A DNA stretch of 64,000 nt, taken from Chanos chanos. Taxonomy: Eukaryota; Chordata; Actinopteri; Gonorynchiformes; Chanidae. The notes beneath the pieces were generated by a model. It did no database searches, was not told the DNA's origin, and saw nothing but the letters and a program-made list of their open reading frames with translations. A program made the translations under genes and the position numbers. Positions 47,869 to 63,842 of the stretch are shown here, in pieces. Position 1 is the first letter of the stretch. The number at the start of each line of letters is the position of its first letter. The stretch lies in the NCBI RefSeq assembly GCF_902362185.1, contig NC_044508.1, positions 4,749,298 to 4,813,297 of the forward strand, read 5' to 3'.

Positions 47869-48440
47869 CACCCACTGTCCAACATAGCGCCATCTCATGG
47901 AGCGGCAGTGAGTCTTTTTGTCAACGTGTCATGGATTTCTTAAACCTGAACCTCCTGACAGACACAGGACAGAGCCGTCTCCAGGCACTACGAAAAAAGA
48001 GGATCGACTTAATCAATAAAACACAGAGAGATTTTTTTTTACTTTTTGCCGTTCTCCTGTCATATCATTATTCTTATGCGAGAAATATACTTACTTTTGC
48101 TTTAGAGTAGAGAAATGCTAACTGAACATTTTTGATGTGGAAAAGCGTAACAAAATCTACTCATTGTAATCCTTAGCTGACCAAATATGGACAAAACATT
48201 TGGGAATTATTTGAAGAATTATTAATGTTGCCGTAGTTTGAACAGCTAAAACATGTTTCCACATAAATTGAATCGCTGAGTAAGATATTTTGGGTGACTG
48301 GATGATTCAGCAAAAATGTAATTTGATACTTAGCTGTTAACCATGTAGAAAAATAACTGGTATGTAACTTTAGTCCTTGCGTCGTACAATTTTGCATATA
48401 CATGGCTGCAATCAAGGTTGTCCATAATGCTAGGGAACTG
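46340..48440. other. Intergenic region LRR gene / tmem119
   Basis: No gene was recognised. It holds a G run (47643-47653) and an A run (about 47842-47868). Short open frames show no domain. Confidence 0.5.
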
Positions 48441-48453
48441 ACTTTTCACATGC

Positions 48454-48459
48454 TTTATT
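48454..48459 (-). other. tmem119: tmem119 poly(A) signal candidate
   Basis: AATAAA on the minus strand about 325 bases after the tmem119 stop. Confidence 0.6.
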
Positions 48460-48784
48460 AAATCACGTTTTACATTTTTAAAACAAAAAACCATACAGTG
48501 TAATATTTATGATTAACACAATATTGATCAGTATGGCTGGAGGTTTATACTTTGTGCTAAAAGATTTGTGAAAAATAAATGAGGAGACAATCAGGATGTT
48601 CAAAACGGCTTAACGGCAACACCTCTCTCGTCATAGTATTCAAACAGTCCAAGTTCACAAAGAGTCTGTTACAGAAAGAGAGAGAGAGAGACAGGAGACA
48701 GGGCTTTTCCCATGTCAGAGATGATTCTAGAACATCTGTTTTCTCCTTAAAGTTGAAAACATCCCCAGAGCTTCAGTCATTCGC

Positions 48785-49495
48785 TCACTGTGCGGGAGGA
48801 TTTGCCTTACGCAGGTGGCAGGTACAAACCAACGGTTTGCTTGCGTTGGAATCCGAGCTGGACGTCGTAGGTTCCTCTTGGTGCTTGGCTTGGTCTTTCT
48901 GCGTCTCCTCCTTCTTGGGCTTCTCGTCGTCTTCCTTTGGCACCTCCTGCGCTTTTGGCCTTGGGTCTTTGCCTTCCTTCTCCCCCACCAGTGCCTTGGA
49001 AGGGGTGCGAAGGTTCTTTTGGGCAGAGTTGCCATTACCGCTGGACTTCATGTCCGCCTGGACGTTTCTGGCTTGGGTGCTTTGAGGATTGCTCGGAAGG
49101 TCCATATATTTTCTGGGCTGGTAGGATTTGGGAGGATAGTAGGCCTCAAGCTTACGTTTGTGGCTCATGGCAGACGCGCAGCAGATGATGAAGATCATGA
49201 CGACGAGGAGGGAGGTGACGACGATGATGAGCAGCAGGTTGTCCTTCAGAAAATCCACCACGTCGTTGAAGAGGAAGTCCTTCAGCCGCGTGATGGTAGT
49301 GCCGAACTTCGGAGGAGGGGTGGCCCCCGACGCCGGCGCCCCCGCGGTGGCCCGGACCGTGGGGAAGATGAACTCGGCCTCCCTGCTGTCTCCGCTGCCC
49401 TCCACGGACATGTTGAAGGGGGAGGCTGTGACCAGGTATCTGCAATGCCAGACCACCATCAAAAGCACGCAGAGGGGCATCACGGGGGTCTTCAT
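48785..49495 (-). CDS. tmem119: Transmembrane protein 119
   Basis: A 236-residue protein in one coding exon, with a splice acceptor fifteen bases before the chosen ATG (MKTPVM), indicating a 5'-UTR exon upstream. It has a signal peptide (about 1-24), a short extracellular part with one NXS site (NMS), the FNDVVDFLKDN motif just before the membrane span (about 86-108), then KRKLEAYYPPKSYQPRKYMD directly after it. The last motif and QADM...AQKNLRTPSKAL match human TMEM119 blocks from memory. The tail is rich in Lys, Glu and Pro. TMEM119 is a microglia marker and osteoblast differentiation factor in mammals. Its place between iscu and selplg is the same as in human and strongly supports the call. 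Confidence 0.93.
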   Translation of the reverse strand: MKTPVMPLCVLLMVVWHCRYLVTASPFNMSVEGSGDSREAEFIFPTVRATAGAPASGATPPPKFGTTITRLKDFLFNDVVDFLKDNLLLIIVVTSLLVVMIFIICCASAMSHKRKLEAYYPPKSYQPRKYMDLPSNPQSTQARNVQADMKSSGNGNSAQKNLRTPSKALVGEKEGKDPRPKAQEVPKEDDEKPKKEETQKDQAKHQEEPTTSSSDSNASKPLVCTCHLRKANPPAQ

Positions 49496-49599
49496 GGTTC
49501 CTTCAGAAACCTGTGACAATTTTAAGCCAGAGAGACATTCAGGGCTGCACTGCAAAAACGTTCATCAACATTTGCAAATTTTGATCCTTTCGAACAGTA

Positions 49600-49934
49600 A
49601 TAGGTCATAATGACCTTTGTCGCGTGTGGTGATGGAAAAAAACAAACAAAAACTAAGTACAGGTTGATGCACATAACTCACGCCACAGGAAGGAACAAAA
49701 ATTATTATCTTTGATGAAACACTCATATCTCGTCTTTTTATGTGATAACTTGAATAACTTGTAAATTGATCAGCGCTGAGCATCAGTGAGACTTGTATCT
49801 GTCGTTTCATACAAGCTGGGGAAAAGGAAACTGCTGAACAGAGAGTGGCTGCCTTATCACTTATCATCAGTATGGCTTCCTGGTTAAAGCATGTCATATT
49901 TTGCTCTGTAATCACATTGCAATCTATAACAATC

Positions 49935-49987
<53 letters not shown>

Positions 49988-50017
49988 TCATAAGAATAAT
50001 AATAGTGATAGGAAAAA

Positions 50018-50052
<35 letters not shown>

Positions 50053-50924
50053 AAGTTGTTGTTATTCATAAAGTAATAACTACATTATGTATTTAGCACC
50101 CAGCATAGGCAGCTGCCCATACAGAGCAGTAGAGTGTGTGTGTGTTTTAAAACCTCTGGTTGCTGTATACCATGTTCAGAGTGGAAATTCTTGCTGAATG
50201 TGAAATTCCGACCACACACAACCCACATTATTCCCCCTCAGTGTTTCTAAATGAGTGAAACACTAAAAATAAGTCAAAACTGTCCACAATCAGCGTCCCC
50301 TCACAGTTATCAGAGCGACATGAAAACCTAGCGCTTTTCAAGCGTTCAAAAAAAATAAATAAATAAATAAAAAAAACACACACACCAAAAAAAAAAAAAG
50401 AGCTGGGAAGATATTGCCACCATTCCTGCTGCTGTGCATTAAAGCTATTTTAAAGATTGGCAGCCATTACTTAGTGAGGGTGGAGAAGGGAGATCAAGCC
50501 TGGTTTGTAATTTCTCAACCCAGCGTCTCCACTCACTCACCACACGAAAAGCCCCACTCAGAGGAGGAGGTGCAGTGTCTCAGAGGGAGACCAGGGGCAC
50601 GGGAGACCTCTGGCTCAGGCCCCTGTAGTTCTACGCGGATGCATTTGACTTCGCCAACGGAAACAAGGAGCGATGCGTTGAACATTCGGACGCGGGTGAT
50701 GTGAGGTTCACAGATGCGCACGGTGTTGAAAACTGTGGTTTAATTTAACACTGTCTGAAAGTGTTTAGGATAAGTTTTTTTTTTTTTTTTTTTTAAATAT
50801 ATGATTTGTGTATGTGCATCAGGTGGTATACCAACAAGTGCATGTATCTTTCCATCCAGGAATCTGACTGTGTTACAACCACAGTTATATATTATAATAC
50901 ACACACACACACACACGCACACAC

Positions 50925-50955
<31 letters not shown>

Positions 50956-50959
50956 TATG

Positions 50960-51004
<45 letters not shown>

Positions 51005-52183
51005 CTCATGTTATTAGTCTCTTAAATACTACAGCTTGTCACACAAACATAGCTTTGGAGTTGTTGTTCTTTTTATATTTTTTTAAATTCCTGTGAATAT
51101 ATGCCCTCACCCCTCTGTGGCTTTTTCATGTGAAAGAGGAACTGTTATTATAGCTATTACATACGACCTCTGTCTAGATGTCAGTGTACATTGATACACT
51201 TGGGTGGCCAATGTGATTCAAATAGCACATGAAGAACTCCACATATATAACATACACTCACGCCAGAATTAGAGGTCTGTGTGACTCCACCCCTGAACAG
51301 ACTGTGTGGGTTAAAGCAGTCACACAAAAGTAAGACTACAACACTAACAAGACTTAATGATATACTGAATACCTAACCAGTCATTTTACTCTGCAATCTC
51401 GCAATCTTTTTCTAACACGGAGCAGCCTGAAGACGTCCTGAGATACAATCTTAGGCAGTTTTAAATGTTCTTAGGCGCTTTCTCGCATCTGTGGAAGTCT
51501 TAAATATTTACAGGAGCACACAAGCTGGTTCTGCCACGCGCTAGAAAGCTTTGACATGTCTCAGAAATAACTTACGAAACCAACAATTTAGGTTCTGGGA
51601 GAGCTCCCAAGAACGTTACGGCTAAATATACTAGGAACAAAATGCTGCTCCGGTTTTCCTGAGGCTTCCAGGATGGTGCAACACCAGTGATGAAAAATAA
51701 CAAAAATACTCTGCAATGATTGCTTTAAATATATGATGTTATTCTGTTATTGTTATGTTATCTATGTTACATCATCTTATCTATGCTACGCTCTCTTTGT
51801 CTTTCTGTCCCTGTCCAGATATATAAACATATATATATGTATATATATGTGTGTGTGTGTGTAGAAAGAGAGACCCACATCCCTTTTCCTGTTTTTAATA
51901 ATAAACAAAAAAAAAGGATTGTTTCTGTACTTACACCTGTGTTGACTGTCTTCTCTGTCCGGAGTCACAGCGGAGTCCGTGAGCAGTTTGCAGGAAAAGG
52001 AGAGAAATGTAAGGAGGAAGCTGGGATACCGATGCCTCCCTTGTCCAAACTCATATGGTGGTTTTCAACTCTGCATCGGTTGCCTTAAAAAAATCGGTTT
52101 TAAAAAAAGCATTCTGAGGGAAAAGATGTTCCGTCCCTTCCCTCTCCATCTCCTCCTTCGTCTCCCTCTCTCCCTCCCTCCCT

Positions 52184-52226
<43 letters not shown>

Positions 52227-52540
52227 ACAGGGTGGACACACCCTGACCAAGGCCAGAAGACAGTTTGAGAAGTAGAGTTTGAAAAGGTTTTGTGTACTTG
52301 TTCAATTTTTTTTTTTTTTTTAGCTCTGAACGGAAAATGAGTGAGACTGTGAGAGACAATGAGGATGCTATGGTAACTACGATATCTAATGCAAAAAACA
52401 AAATAAAACAAAACAAAAAGGCTCAGAAAACAGCGTTTCACTTCAAAATAGGGGAAATCTGAATATCTGGGGAATTAATGGTTGATACATTTTTCTTTTT
52501 CTGTGTTACAGATTGGGCATCATCCTGAAGTAAGTGCAAT
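49600..52540. other. Intergenic region tmem119 / selplg, left part
   Basis: No coding gene was recognised. A 5'-UTR exon of tmem119 may lie here; minus-strand GTGTAAGTAC near 51925-51935 and GTGAGTTATG near 49675-49684 are possible donors. Contents are (AAT)n 49937-49985, (GAA)n 50018-50053, a T run near 50776-50795, (CA)n 50899-51001 and (TC)n about 52165-52227. Confidence 0.45.
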
Positions 52541-52545
52541 AACGT

Positions 52546-52554
52546 AAGAGATAC

Positions 52555-52585
<31 letters not shown>

Positions 52586-52634
52586 GATACAGAGAGAGAG
52601 AGAGAGAGATACAGAGAGAGAGATACAGAGAGAG

Positions 52635-52678
<44 letters not shown>

Positions 52679-52712
52679 AGAGAGAGATACAGAGAGAGAG
52701 AGACAGAGAGAG

Positions 52713-52757
<45 letters not shown>

Positions 52758-52845
52758 GATACAGAGAGAGATACAGAGAGATACAGAGAGAGATACAGAG
52801 AGAGATACAGAGAGATACAGAGAGAGATACAGAGAGAGAGAGAGA
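52546..52845. repeat. 300-base purine-rich GAGA/GATACA satellite
   Basis: GA runs are interrupted at intervals by GATACAGAGAGA or GACAGAGAGA, forming a nested repeat of about 10-16 bases. The plus strand is almost all purine. Open frames on the minus strand (Leu/Ser repeats) are artefacts. Confidence 0.92.
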
Positions 52846-52859
52846 CATTACAGATTACA

Positions 52860-53835
52860 ATTCACATTTTTAATTCACATTTTCATATTGCAGTGACTAA
52901 TGTTAACATGACTGTGTATCTAGTCTGAACACAGGATAACTGGAGAAGCTAAAGGCATGGGGTCCTTGTCAGTCCAAAGAGCATTGTCTGTCTTTCAGCC
53001 CAATGTACAGATAAGTCCAGCTCATGTAATGTCTGCGAGGAGATCAAAAGTTAAAAAAAACAAAAACAAAAGCAAAGGATGTTAGATGAGGAAGCTCCTT
53101 CAAGTTGATTTAGCATCTGCCGCATGGCTGAAAACTAAACCCCCAGAGAAGGGCTAAGGTAAAACAGTAAACAGCTAATGGCCGTTCGGGGTATAATTCA
53201 ACTGTTTGAGAGTCTTTTCCTCGAACATTAATAATCCAGCTTGATTCTTGCAGCACAGATATTCAAATGAGGCGTGCACTGATAAGGATCCGCTGACCAG
53301 CACAAGGAAGGGTTCTCAGAACTTCATACGGTGATACGCGTTCTCTTCTAAGCTAAATAATGTACATCTTTTAAACACAATCAGACAAACAAACAAATAA
53401 ACAAACACCCCCACACACACACCTACACACACACACACACACAGAGAAAGGGCAGAACATGTTTTAACCACAGTTTTCTAAAATCTTGTCTGATCCCCCA
53501 GTCTCTCTCACAGTATTGCCTGAACAGTGTTTACAAAACAGGGATATAATCTGAGACATAATCTAAGCCCCGGAAGTACATTTAAAACACCATAAAACAG
53601 TGCTTCGTTTTAATCTGCCAGAGTCATTTAAAGCCACATGCTTTTAAACAAACATTTTAAGTAGATTCATGAGAAAAATGACCTTACAATACATTAAAAT
53701 TCAGCATGGTGATTGGCCATCCAGAGAAATAAAACGCCACTGTCTCGATGTGGGCTGCTATAAACAGACACAACGAATTATATTCTGATAACATGGTTTT
53801 GTCCTCCGCTCTTCTAAATCTACAGGCAAAGTTTT
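52860..53835. other. Probable selplg 3' UTR and flank
   Basis: No gene was seen. Contains a (CA)n run near 53408-53445. No clear minus-strand poly(A) signal was found, so the end of the selplg transcript is not placed. Confidence 0.35.
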
Positions 53836-53838
53836 CCC

Positions 53839-53982
53839 GGCTCACACATTAAAGAGACCGAGTGGTCAGATATCGGCTCACACATTAAAGAGACCGAGTG
53901 GTCAGATATCGGCTCACACATTAAAGAGACTGAGTGGTCAGATATCGGCTCACACATTAAAGAGACTGAGTGGTCAGATATC
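53839..53982. repeat. 36-bp minisatellite, four copies
   Basis: Exactly four tandem copies of a 36-base unit beginning GGCTCACACATTAAAGAGAC. Copies 1-2 have ACCGAG and copies 3-4 ACTGAG, so the array probably grew in two steps. It begins 80 bases after the selplg stop codon, in its 3' UTR. Confidence 0.95.
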
Positions 53983-54061
53983 ATGGGAAAATGAGCCGAC
54001 GTAACAACTCGCCTATAACAACTCGAAAGGACGGGAGGAAGGTTGTGACGTTCCAAGCTAC

Positions 54062-55003
54062 TTAGGAAGCGCAGTCGGCATCTGGCAGGTAACTGTTGAG
54101 TGTGAGGTCATCTCCATCGCTGTCCTCTCGACTGGAGATCAGAGTGCCATTGCTTTTTGGATGTTTATGCCTCTCGGCAGAGGGATGCTCGTTATCGTTA
54201 ATCAGTGTGGAAATGGAGACCATTTCGGTCCCTACGAGCAGGTCGGACTTGTACCTGAACTGGTTTCCTGACTGCTTGACGGCTAAGATGATGGTGCTGA
54301 TGAGGAAGGTGGTTGCCAAAGCGGTCAGCACGGCAATGGCGACCAAGCACCGCCCTACCAGCGTGTCTTTCTGCGGTGGTGACGTCGGGCACGTATGGCC
54401 TTTACTGTCTCGGGTATGGTGATCTTTGTGCCGGGTGTTGGAGTTTCGAGTAGGTTTGAGAGTAACAGCGTGAGTTGTCAAACTGCCGGTGGACCGCCAT
54501 GAGGTTGACCCATTTGAGGTCACAGGAACCACGCGTGTGACATCATTAGATACACGCGAACCAGCGAGAGTGGCAGGCTTGTTGGTTAACTCTCTTGGTC
54601 TCTCTGAGATGCCGCGTGTGGGCGTAGGGCCTCTTGTTTCACTATCTGAAGGACGTTCAGAACTTTCATTACCCGTTGGTAAATGTATGTGACTGTATCT
54701 TTCGGTTCCTGTAGCATGGTAAATTTCTCCAGAGCTTTCATTTCCTTTTGAATCCTGGGCCGGCTTAAGTTCTAGCACCGGTTGGTTTTTTGGCCCGGTA
54801 GATATGCTCGGAACCACCACGGATGAGTTCTGAGAACTCGAGGGACCCTCAGAAGATGCATTTTTAGGGCTATAAGTGGTAGGACTTCCAGACGTGACAG
54901 TTATATTCATTACCTCAGTAACTGGAAGTCCTGAGGTTACCAACATACACAATGGCAGCAGTAACGTACACTCTGGCAAACACACAAGCCTCTGCACCAT
55001 CAT
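54062..55003 (-). CDS. selplg: P-selectin glycoprotein ligand 1-like (SELPLG)
   Basis: A 313-residue type I membrane protein in one coding exon, with an acceptor six bases before the ATG at 55003. A signal peptide (about 1-25) is followed by a Ser/Thr/Asn-rich mucin-like ectodomain of about 190 residues with several NXS/T sites, a membrane span (about 219-242) and a 71-residue tail. The tail carries two blocks that I recall from human PSGL-1: TEMVSISTLI (human TEMVCISSLL) and DGDDLTLNSYLPD (human GDDLTLHSFLP). The decamer repeats and the acidic tyrosine-sulfation motif of mammals are absent. PSGL-1 is the leukocyte ligand for selectins. The position between tmem119 and coro1c matches human. 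Single-coding-exon structure also matches. Confidence 0.9.
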   Translation of the reverse strand: MMVQRLVCLPECTLLLPLCMLVTSGLPVTEVMNITVTSGSPTTYSPKNASSEGPSSSQNSSVVVPSISTGPKNQPVLELKPAQDSKGNESSGEIYHATGTERYSHIHLPTGNESSERPSDSETRGPTPTRGISERPRELTNKPATLAGSRVSNDVTRVVPVTSNGSTSWRSTGSLTTHAVTLKPTRNSNTRHKDHHTRDSKGHTCPTSPPQKDTLVGRCLVAIAVLTALATTFLISTIILAVKQSGNQFRYKSDLLVGTEMVSISTLINDNEHPSAERHKHPKSNGTLISSREDSDGDDLTLNSYLPDADCAS

Positions 55004-55009
55004 GGTTAT

Positions 55010-57960
55010 CTGTTGCAACATAAATGTAAAATCTTTAGACAGCGTCACAAGTTCAAGTTCTTTCAGTTTTCACTCATGTATTCATATAAACCTTCCCTGT
55101 GTGAGTCTACAGCACAGGCTTGGCACCATGCTTGGACCGGGCTTTTGGATGAGGTGAAGTACAAATACACAGCATTAATACACCAGGCTGGCTTTTTTCG
55201 CAGTGTAGAATCAGTGGCTTTTCTAGTTTTTCTGGTTGCTTTTCTAGCAAGAAACAGCTTTAAACCGAATTTGCTGTCTTCACGTTAGTGAAGACTTCCT
55301 TCGACACAGAGCAGTGTCCCCTACATTCTCTTTAACGTCTCTCTCTCTCTTTTTTTAAGGGATTAAAAATTCTTACTATTACGACAAAACTGTTTCGAGA
55401 TGCGTCTGTCAGAGTAGATTTCATCTAAACATTTTTTTTTTGACACAGCAAGTTCCAATGAATAAGTTAATGTCTGTTTAGTGGAAAATTCAAAAGAAAA
55501 AAAAAAAAAAAAAAAAGGTACGTACCACAGGTTTTAGGTTTGTATTTTTGTTTCAGAAGAGCTGAAGTGATGAAAAAACAAGCGGCCCTGGAGCTGGGTG
55601 AAGTCGGGGTAAGTACGGTGACAAGTTTGTATTGCTTATGCGGGGTAACATACAGGAAGTCGACGCTTCCTCTGTTCTCCTGCGCTGCCCTTGAGGTTTC
55701 ACAAGTTGACGCATTTCTCAAGCTGACAAATAAGAGACGCCGCTTATTTACATCAGCCTCTCCCAGTCAAACTAGAACCTGGGTCAAGTGGGTATCTGAA
55801 TTTCTGGGGCCTGTTCTAACACTCTTTAGGTGTTCCTTGTCCAGAAGAACCTGCTCCCTTCACTAAGATGATGAGAGGTTCGCTTTGATGATAAAGACTC
55901 CGTGGTATCTCTTTCGACGCGCAATCCCATTACAATTTTAGCAACTTTACCAGAAAAGACCACAAGGTAAAGGACTCAAATATGAGAACTGGGGCAGGGT
56001 TCACTCATCCACCTACGTATTGAACTCAAATTTACTAAACATTTGCCTCAATAAAATGAAGTCAGTCAAGGGTTCAGTTAATGTGAGGAGTCACCGAGCC
56101 AGACTTCCCTTTTTGAGGTGATTTTCTTTTGTGGTTGAGTGAAGAGCTTTTAATTATAAATAAGAGATGTTTTTCACTTTCATTGAAAGATGCAAGTAAA
56201 AGAGACACCCTTTTTTTTTTAGGAACTCTGATACTGGGCCAAAGCTTTTGGGATTAAACTAGATCTCAAAACCTGATGGCTAGGTCACTTTGTTCTTGTA
56301 ATTACTCTTTTTTGTTTTTTGGGGGGGGGGGGGTATTGTATCGTTTCGACACTATTCTGCAAGCTTTTCAGGTTCATGAAGTTTTGGAAGTGTGGGGTAG
56401 ACAAGTATTCTTTATCTCCATCTTACTCACAAAAACTCCCCAAAAAGAGAGAAGAACAAGAGACGAGAAAGCAGTTCGTTTTCTCTTCACTTTAATATTT
56501 ATTTTCCTGATAATCAGAGAGATTCTTTGATACTTGAAGCAAAATGAATGAACAGTTAAACGGAACAGACATTCACGAGGCGGAATTTGCTAGATATTTC
56601 TGTCTTTCTTTTCTCATTTGTTTCTCTGCAGCTTTTAAAAACGCGACTGTTCCGTCGTGCCGCTTTACATGGCAGGGGCGGGGAATTGCAAAACAAGAAA
56701 ATATTCCTCTTTAATAAAAAAAAAAAAAAAAAAAAAGAAAAAGAAAAAAAAAAGAAAAAGGAAAAACTGTAACTCAATCTTCCATTTCCACAGGTGGACC
56801 GCACCACTTCACTCGCCACAACAACAACAACATCAACAAAAAGTTATTTACAGAACACAGAATCAGACACACAGACATACATGTCTACCTTTCTACAGGG
56901 CATCTTTCCAACCTACAGTAGTCCCTTTGATATCACTACTTGCCATATATTCCATCCAAAACAACATACAAATTTGGCCATATGTGGGCTGAGAGGAAGA
57001 GAGGCATCCCAGCAGTGAGAGTTCTTGGCTGGGTCACCGTCTCTTCAGGAGCCCACCGAACCTCCAGCTCACAGGACCTCGTGCATCAGGGACACACACG
57101 TACAACACGGTGTGCGTAAAGCGAAAAAAAACAAAAAACAAACAAAAAAAAAACCCAAAACAAAAGAAAAATGGTTTGCATACACCTGGCTGTAGTTTCA
57201 AGTCAGAAAAAAACTGTCAGAACGGGACACGGTGCCGACGCCTCCGAGACGTTTCTCGCGCGTCGAAGAAACAACCGGAAGCGCCGTCCCAGCGTATCCC
57301 ATCATGCACGGCGGCAGGTCTCGCCTACATCTTAGGTCAGTCTCGGTAAGAGCGCTCCATCAGTCACTTTTTCGCACTTCAGTTAAGGAAAAAAAAAACA
57401 AACAAAAAAGAAACACCACCACAACAACTCTCTTCTGGCACATTCTGGTCTTTCTGGCATACGTCAAACTCTCAACAAATTAAAAAAAAAAAAAAAGGCG
57501 ATGGCAAATCTGTCAGTCCTTTCCTCTGAAATCTGGATGGGCAAAAGAAAGAAAAAAACTGAACATACACTGATGGAATTTTTCAGAAATCAGAGGTAAT
57601 GTCCCGGTTCTTGGTGCAGTCAGTTCTTTTGACATCTCTCAGAGCAAAACATGTAGGAATGGGTATCCAAAGCAGGGGAGGGACCACAACTTCGGACACT
57701 CAGCGTAACTGAACTTGCAGACATCCTCCGCACATTGCATTCATCAATCAGCTCCTGAGTGTGGGAAGTGATCATGATAATGAAACTGAGAAAACATGAT
57801 TCATACTTCATGATTTAGCATAATGGGGGAGATGATAAACGGGTGGGGGCAAATTGCACAACTTGCACAAAAAACCCCCCCCTCGAGGTCAGTGACCTAT
57901 AATAATTTGCAAATGGACTTTTTGAATAGAGAAGTGTCTGTGCACTTGCCATCCCTCGAC
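55010..57960. other. Intergenic region selplg / coro1c
   Basis: No coding gene was recognised. A selplg 5'-UTR exon may end near 55528 (minus-strand GTACGTACC donor). Includes A runs near 55497-55516, 56718-56760 and 57482-57495, and a G run at 56321-56332. Confidence 0.45.
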
Positions 57961-57976
57961 CTGTGGTCAGAACAGT

Positions 57977-58223
57977 GATGTCACAATGGCTTGGCCTCTG
58001 ATCAAAGCAGTGACGTCACAATGCTTGACTCAAAGCCAAAGCAGCGACGTCACAGTGCTTGATCCAAGGCCAGAGCGATGATGTCACAACAGCTTGGCCT
58101 CCGATCAGAGCGGTGATGTCACAATGCTTGACTCAAAGCCAAAGCAGTGATGTCACAAGGCTTGATCCAAGGCCAGAGCAGCGATGTCACGACGCTTGAC
58201 CTTCGGTCAGAGCAATGATGTCA
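57977..58223. repeat. 34-bp minisatellite, eight copies, each with a CRE-like palindrome
   Basis: Centres at 57977, 58011, 58045, 58079, 58114, 58148, 58182 and 58216 carry TGATGTCA, TGACGTCA or CGACGTCA, spaced 34 bases (once 35). The second is an exact cAMP-response element. The linkers fall into three types that repeat in order, giving a higher-order unit of about 102 bases. It lies beyond the likely coro1c 3' end. Confidence 0.93.
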
Positions 58224-58590
58224 TAACGTTTGTGTAAAGTATACTTATGAGTAAAGTCGAGAGCAATAGTATAGCGCTCAAATGTAGGGGAGACTGCTCA
58301 ACCATATGACCATACGGTGTCACAGCCAAGAGAGGGTTTCGCAATCACGTTTCCTGCTGCATAACTTTCAGGAGAAAGAAATGCTTACACATTTGTACGC
58401 AAGACAAGTTTCAGAAACAGTTTTAAGACTGCATTCTACCTGCTTCAGGCTTTGGAAGCAAGATGTCAATATGGGGTATTAAAGAAAACAAACAGGGATT
58501 TAAAAAAAAAAAAAGAAAAGAAAAGAAAAAACATAGGATGTGAAGGGGTCTGGGAGAAATAAATGTTTTTTTTTTTGTATTTACAAAATC

Positions 58591-59691
58591 TTTATTGCAT
58601 GCAGTGTTTCCAAGAGATGAAAGTGTGGCGGTCTCATTAAAATATGCTCTACTAAAAGAGAGAAGCAGATTTTGTTGGCTGTGTCCATGGCAACCTATCA
58701 GAAGGGGATGGATGGAGAACTAGGTATGCAAGCTGTTTCAAGCAAAAGCAAAGATCCAAGATTTTCTAGATGTACAACCAATCATACTGAATCCTGGACC
58801 ACACATGGGCCTCATGATTTCATGTTCATCTTGGATACTAAACATCTAGCACTGAGACATAAGTCCATGCCTCTTCTTTCTGAACAGTTGGTACACCAGT
58901 ATACCAGCTTGCACAACTGCTCAAAATACATTTCTACCATTAGGCAATTTCTAAACAGTTACAGAATGGAAACTGAAGCAAGCTCCCCCTCTGATGTGTT
59001 CCATCAGCCCACTAGCAATGTCCTTTATTGGTGTGAATTTCCGATTGAGTGTGAGGGAAACAAAAACAACAACAACAAAAAACCCCACAAAACCTTAAGT
59101 CAAATACTGTTGAGGAAAAATGGGGGGGGTGGGGGGGGGGAGACATAATGACAAAAAACAAAAAACAAACAAACAAACAAAAAAAAAACCCCAAAAACAA
59201 AACAGAACAAACAAAACTTTGGCAACAAAAAAGTCGGGGCAGTTGGGGCATGGAATATGGAATACTGATAACAATTTCACGTTCTGATGGGTTCGGAATA
59301 TTCTGGAATGCTTTTCACATCAGAATCTTCTTGGTCATGATATTTGATAAGATATTTAAAAAAAAAAAAAAATGGAAACCTCTCAAAAACAGGAATAAAC
59401 ATAGCTGATTTTGAAAGTCCTGCTGTGAAGTAAAAACGCAAGGATTAATTTTAAGAGAACTAGAGACTTCTCGCTCTCTGTCTTGATCTCCTGACGGGTT
59501 TTTGTAGAGTGCTGAGGGTGTGGGCCTGGAATTAAGAGAATAAGTTCATCTTGGAATGTTGTGTGGGATTGTTGCTAGGCAGGCATCAGACGGAACGTTG
59601 TCGTGGAGATTGGCAGTGACCCTGTCCCGCCCAGCTTCCTGCCAATCAATCGAACATCCTGAATAGTTGAGCAGGTGTAGAGGAAGGGTCC
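58591..59691 (-). other. coro1c: coro1c 3' UTR
   Basis: A minus-strand AATAAA at 58591-58596 is the best poly(A) signal after the coro1c stop, giving a UTR of about 1.1 kb. It holds a G run (59121-59140) and A-rich tracts (59151-59190, 59358-59371). Confidence 0.5.

Positions 59692-63842
<4,151 letters not shown>

Noticed and set aside
48815-49610. 233- and 150-residue plus-strand frames over tmem119
   Set aside because: Antisense shadows of the single tmem119 coding exon.
52438-52848. 136-residue Leu/Ser repeat frame
   Set aside because: Translation of the GA-rich satellite on the opposite strand.
53820-54056. 78-residue frame with four in-frame 12-residue repeats
   Set aside because: Minisatellite translation just after selplg and in a different frame from it; no start or splice support.
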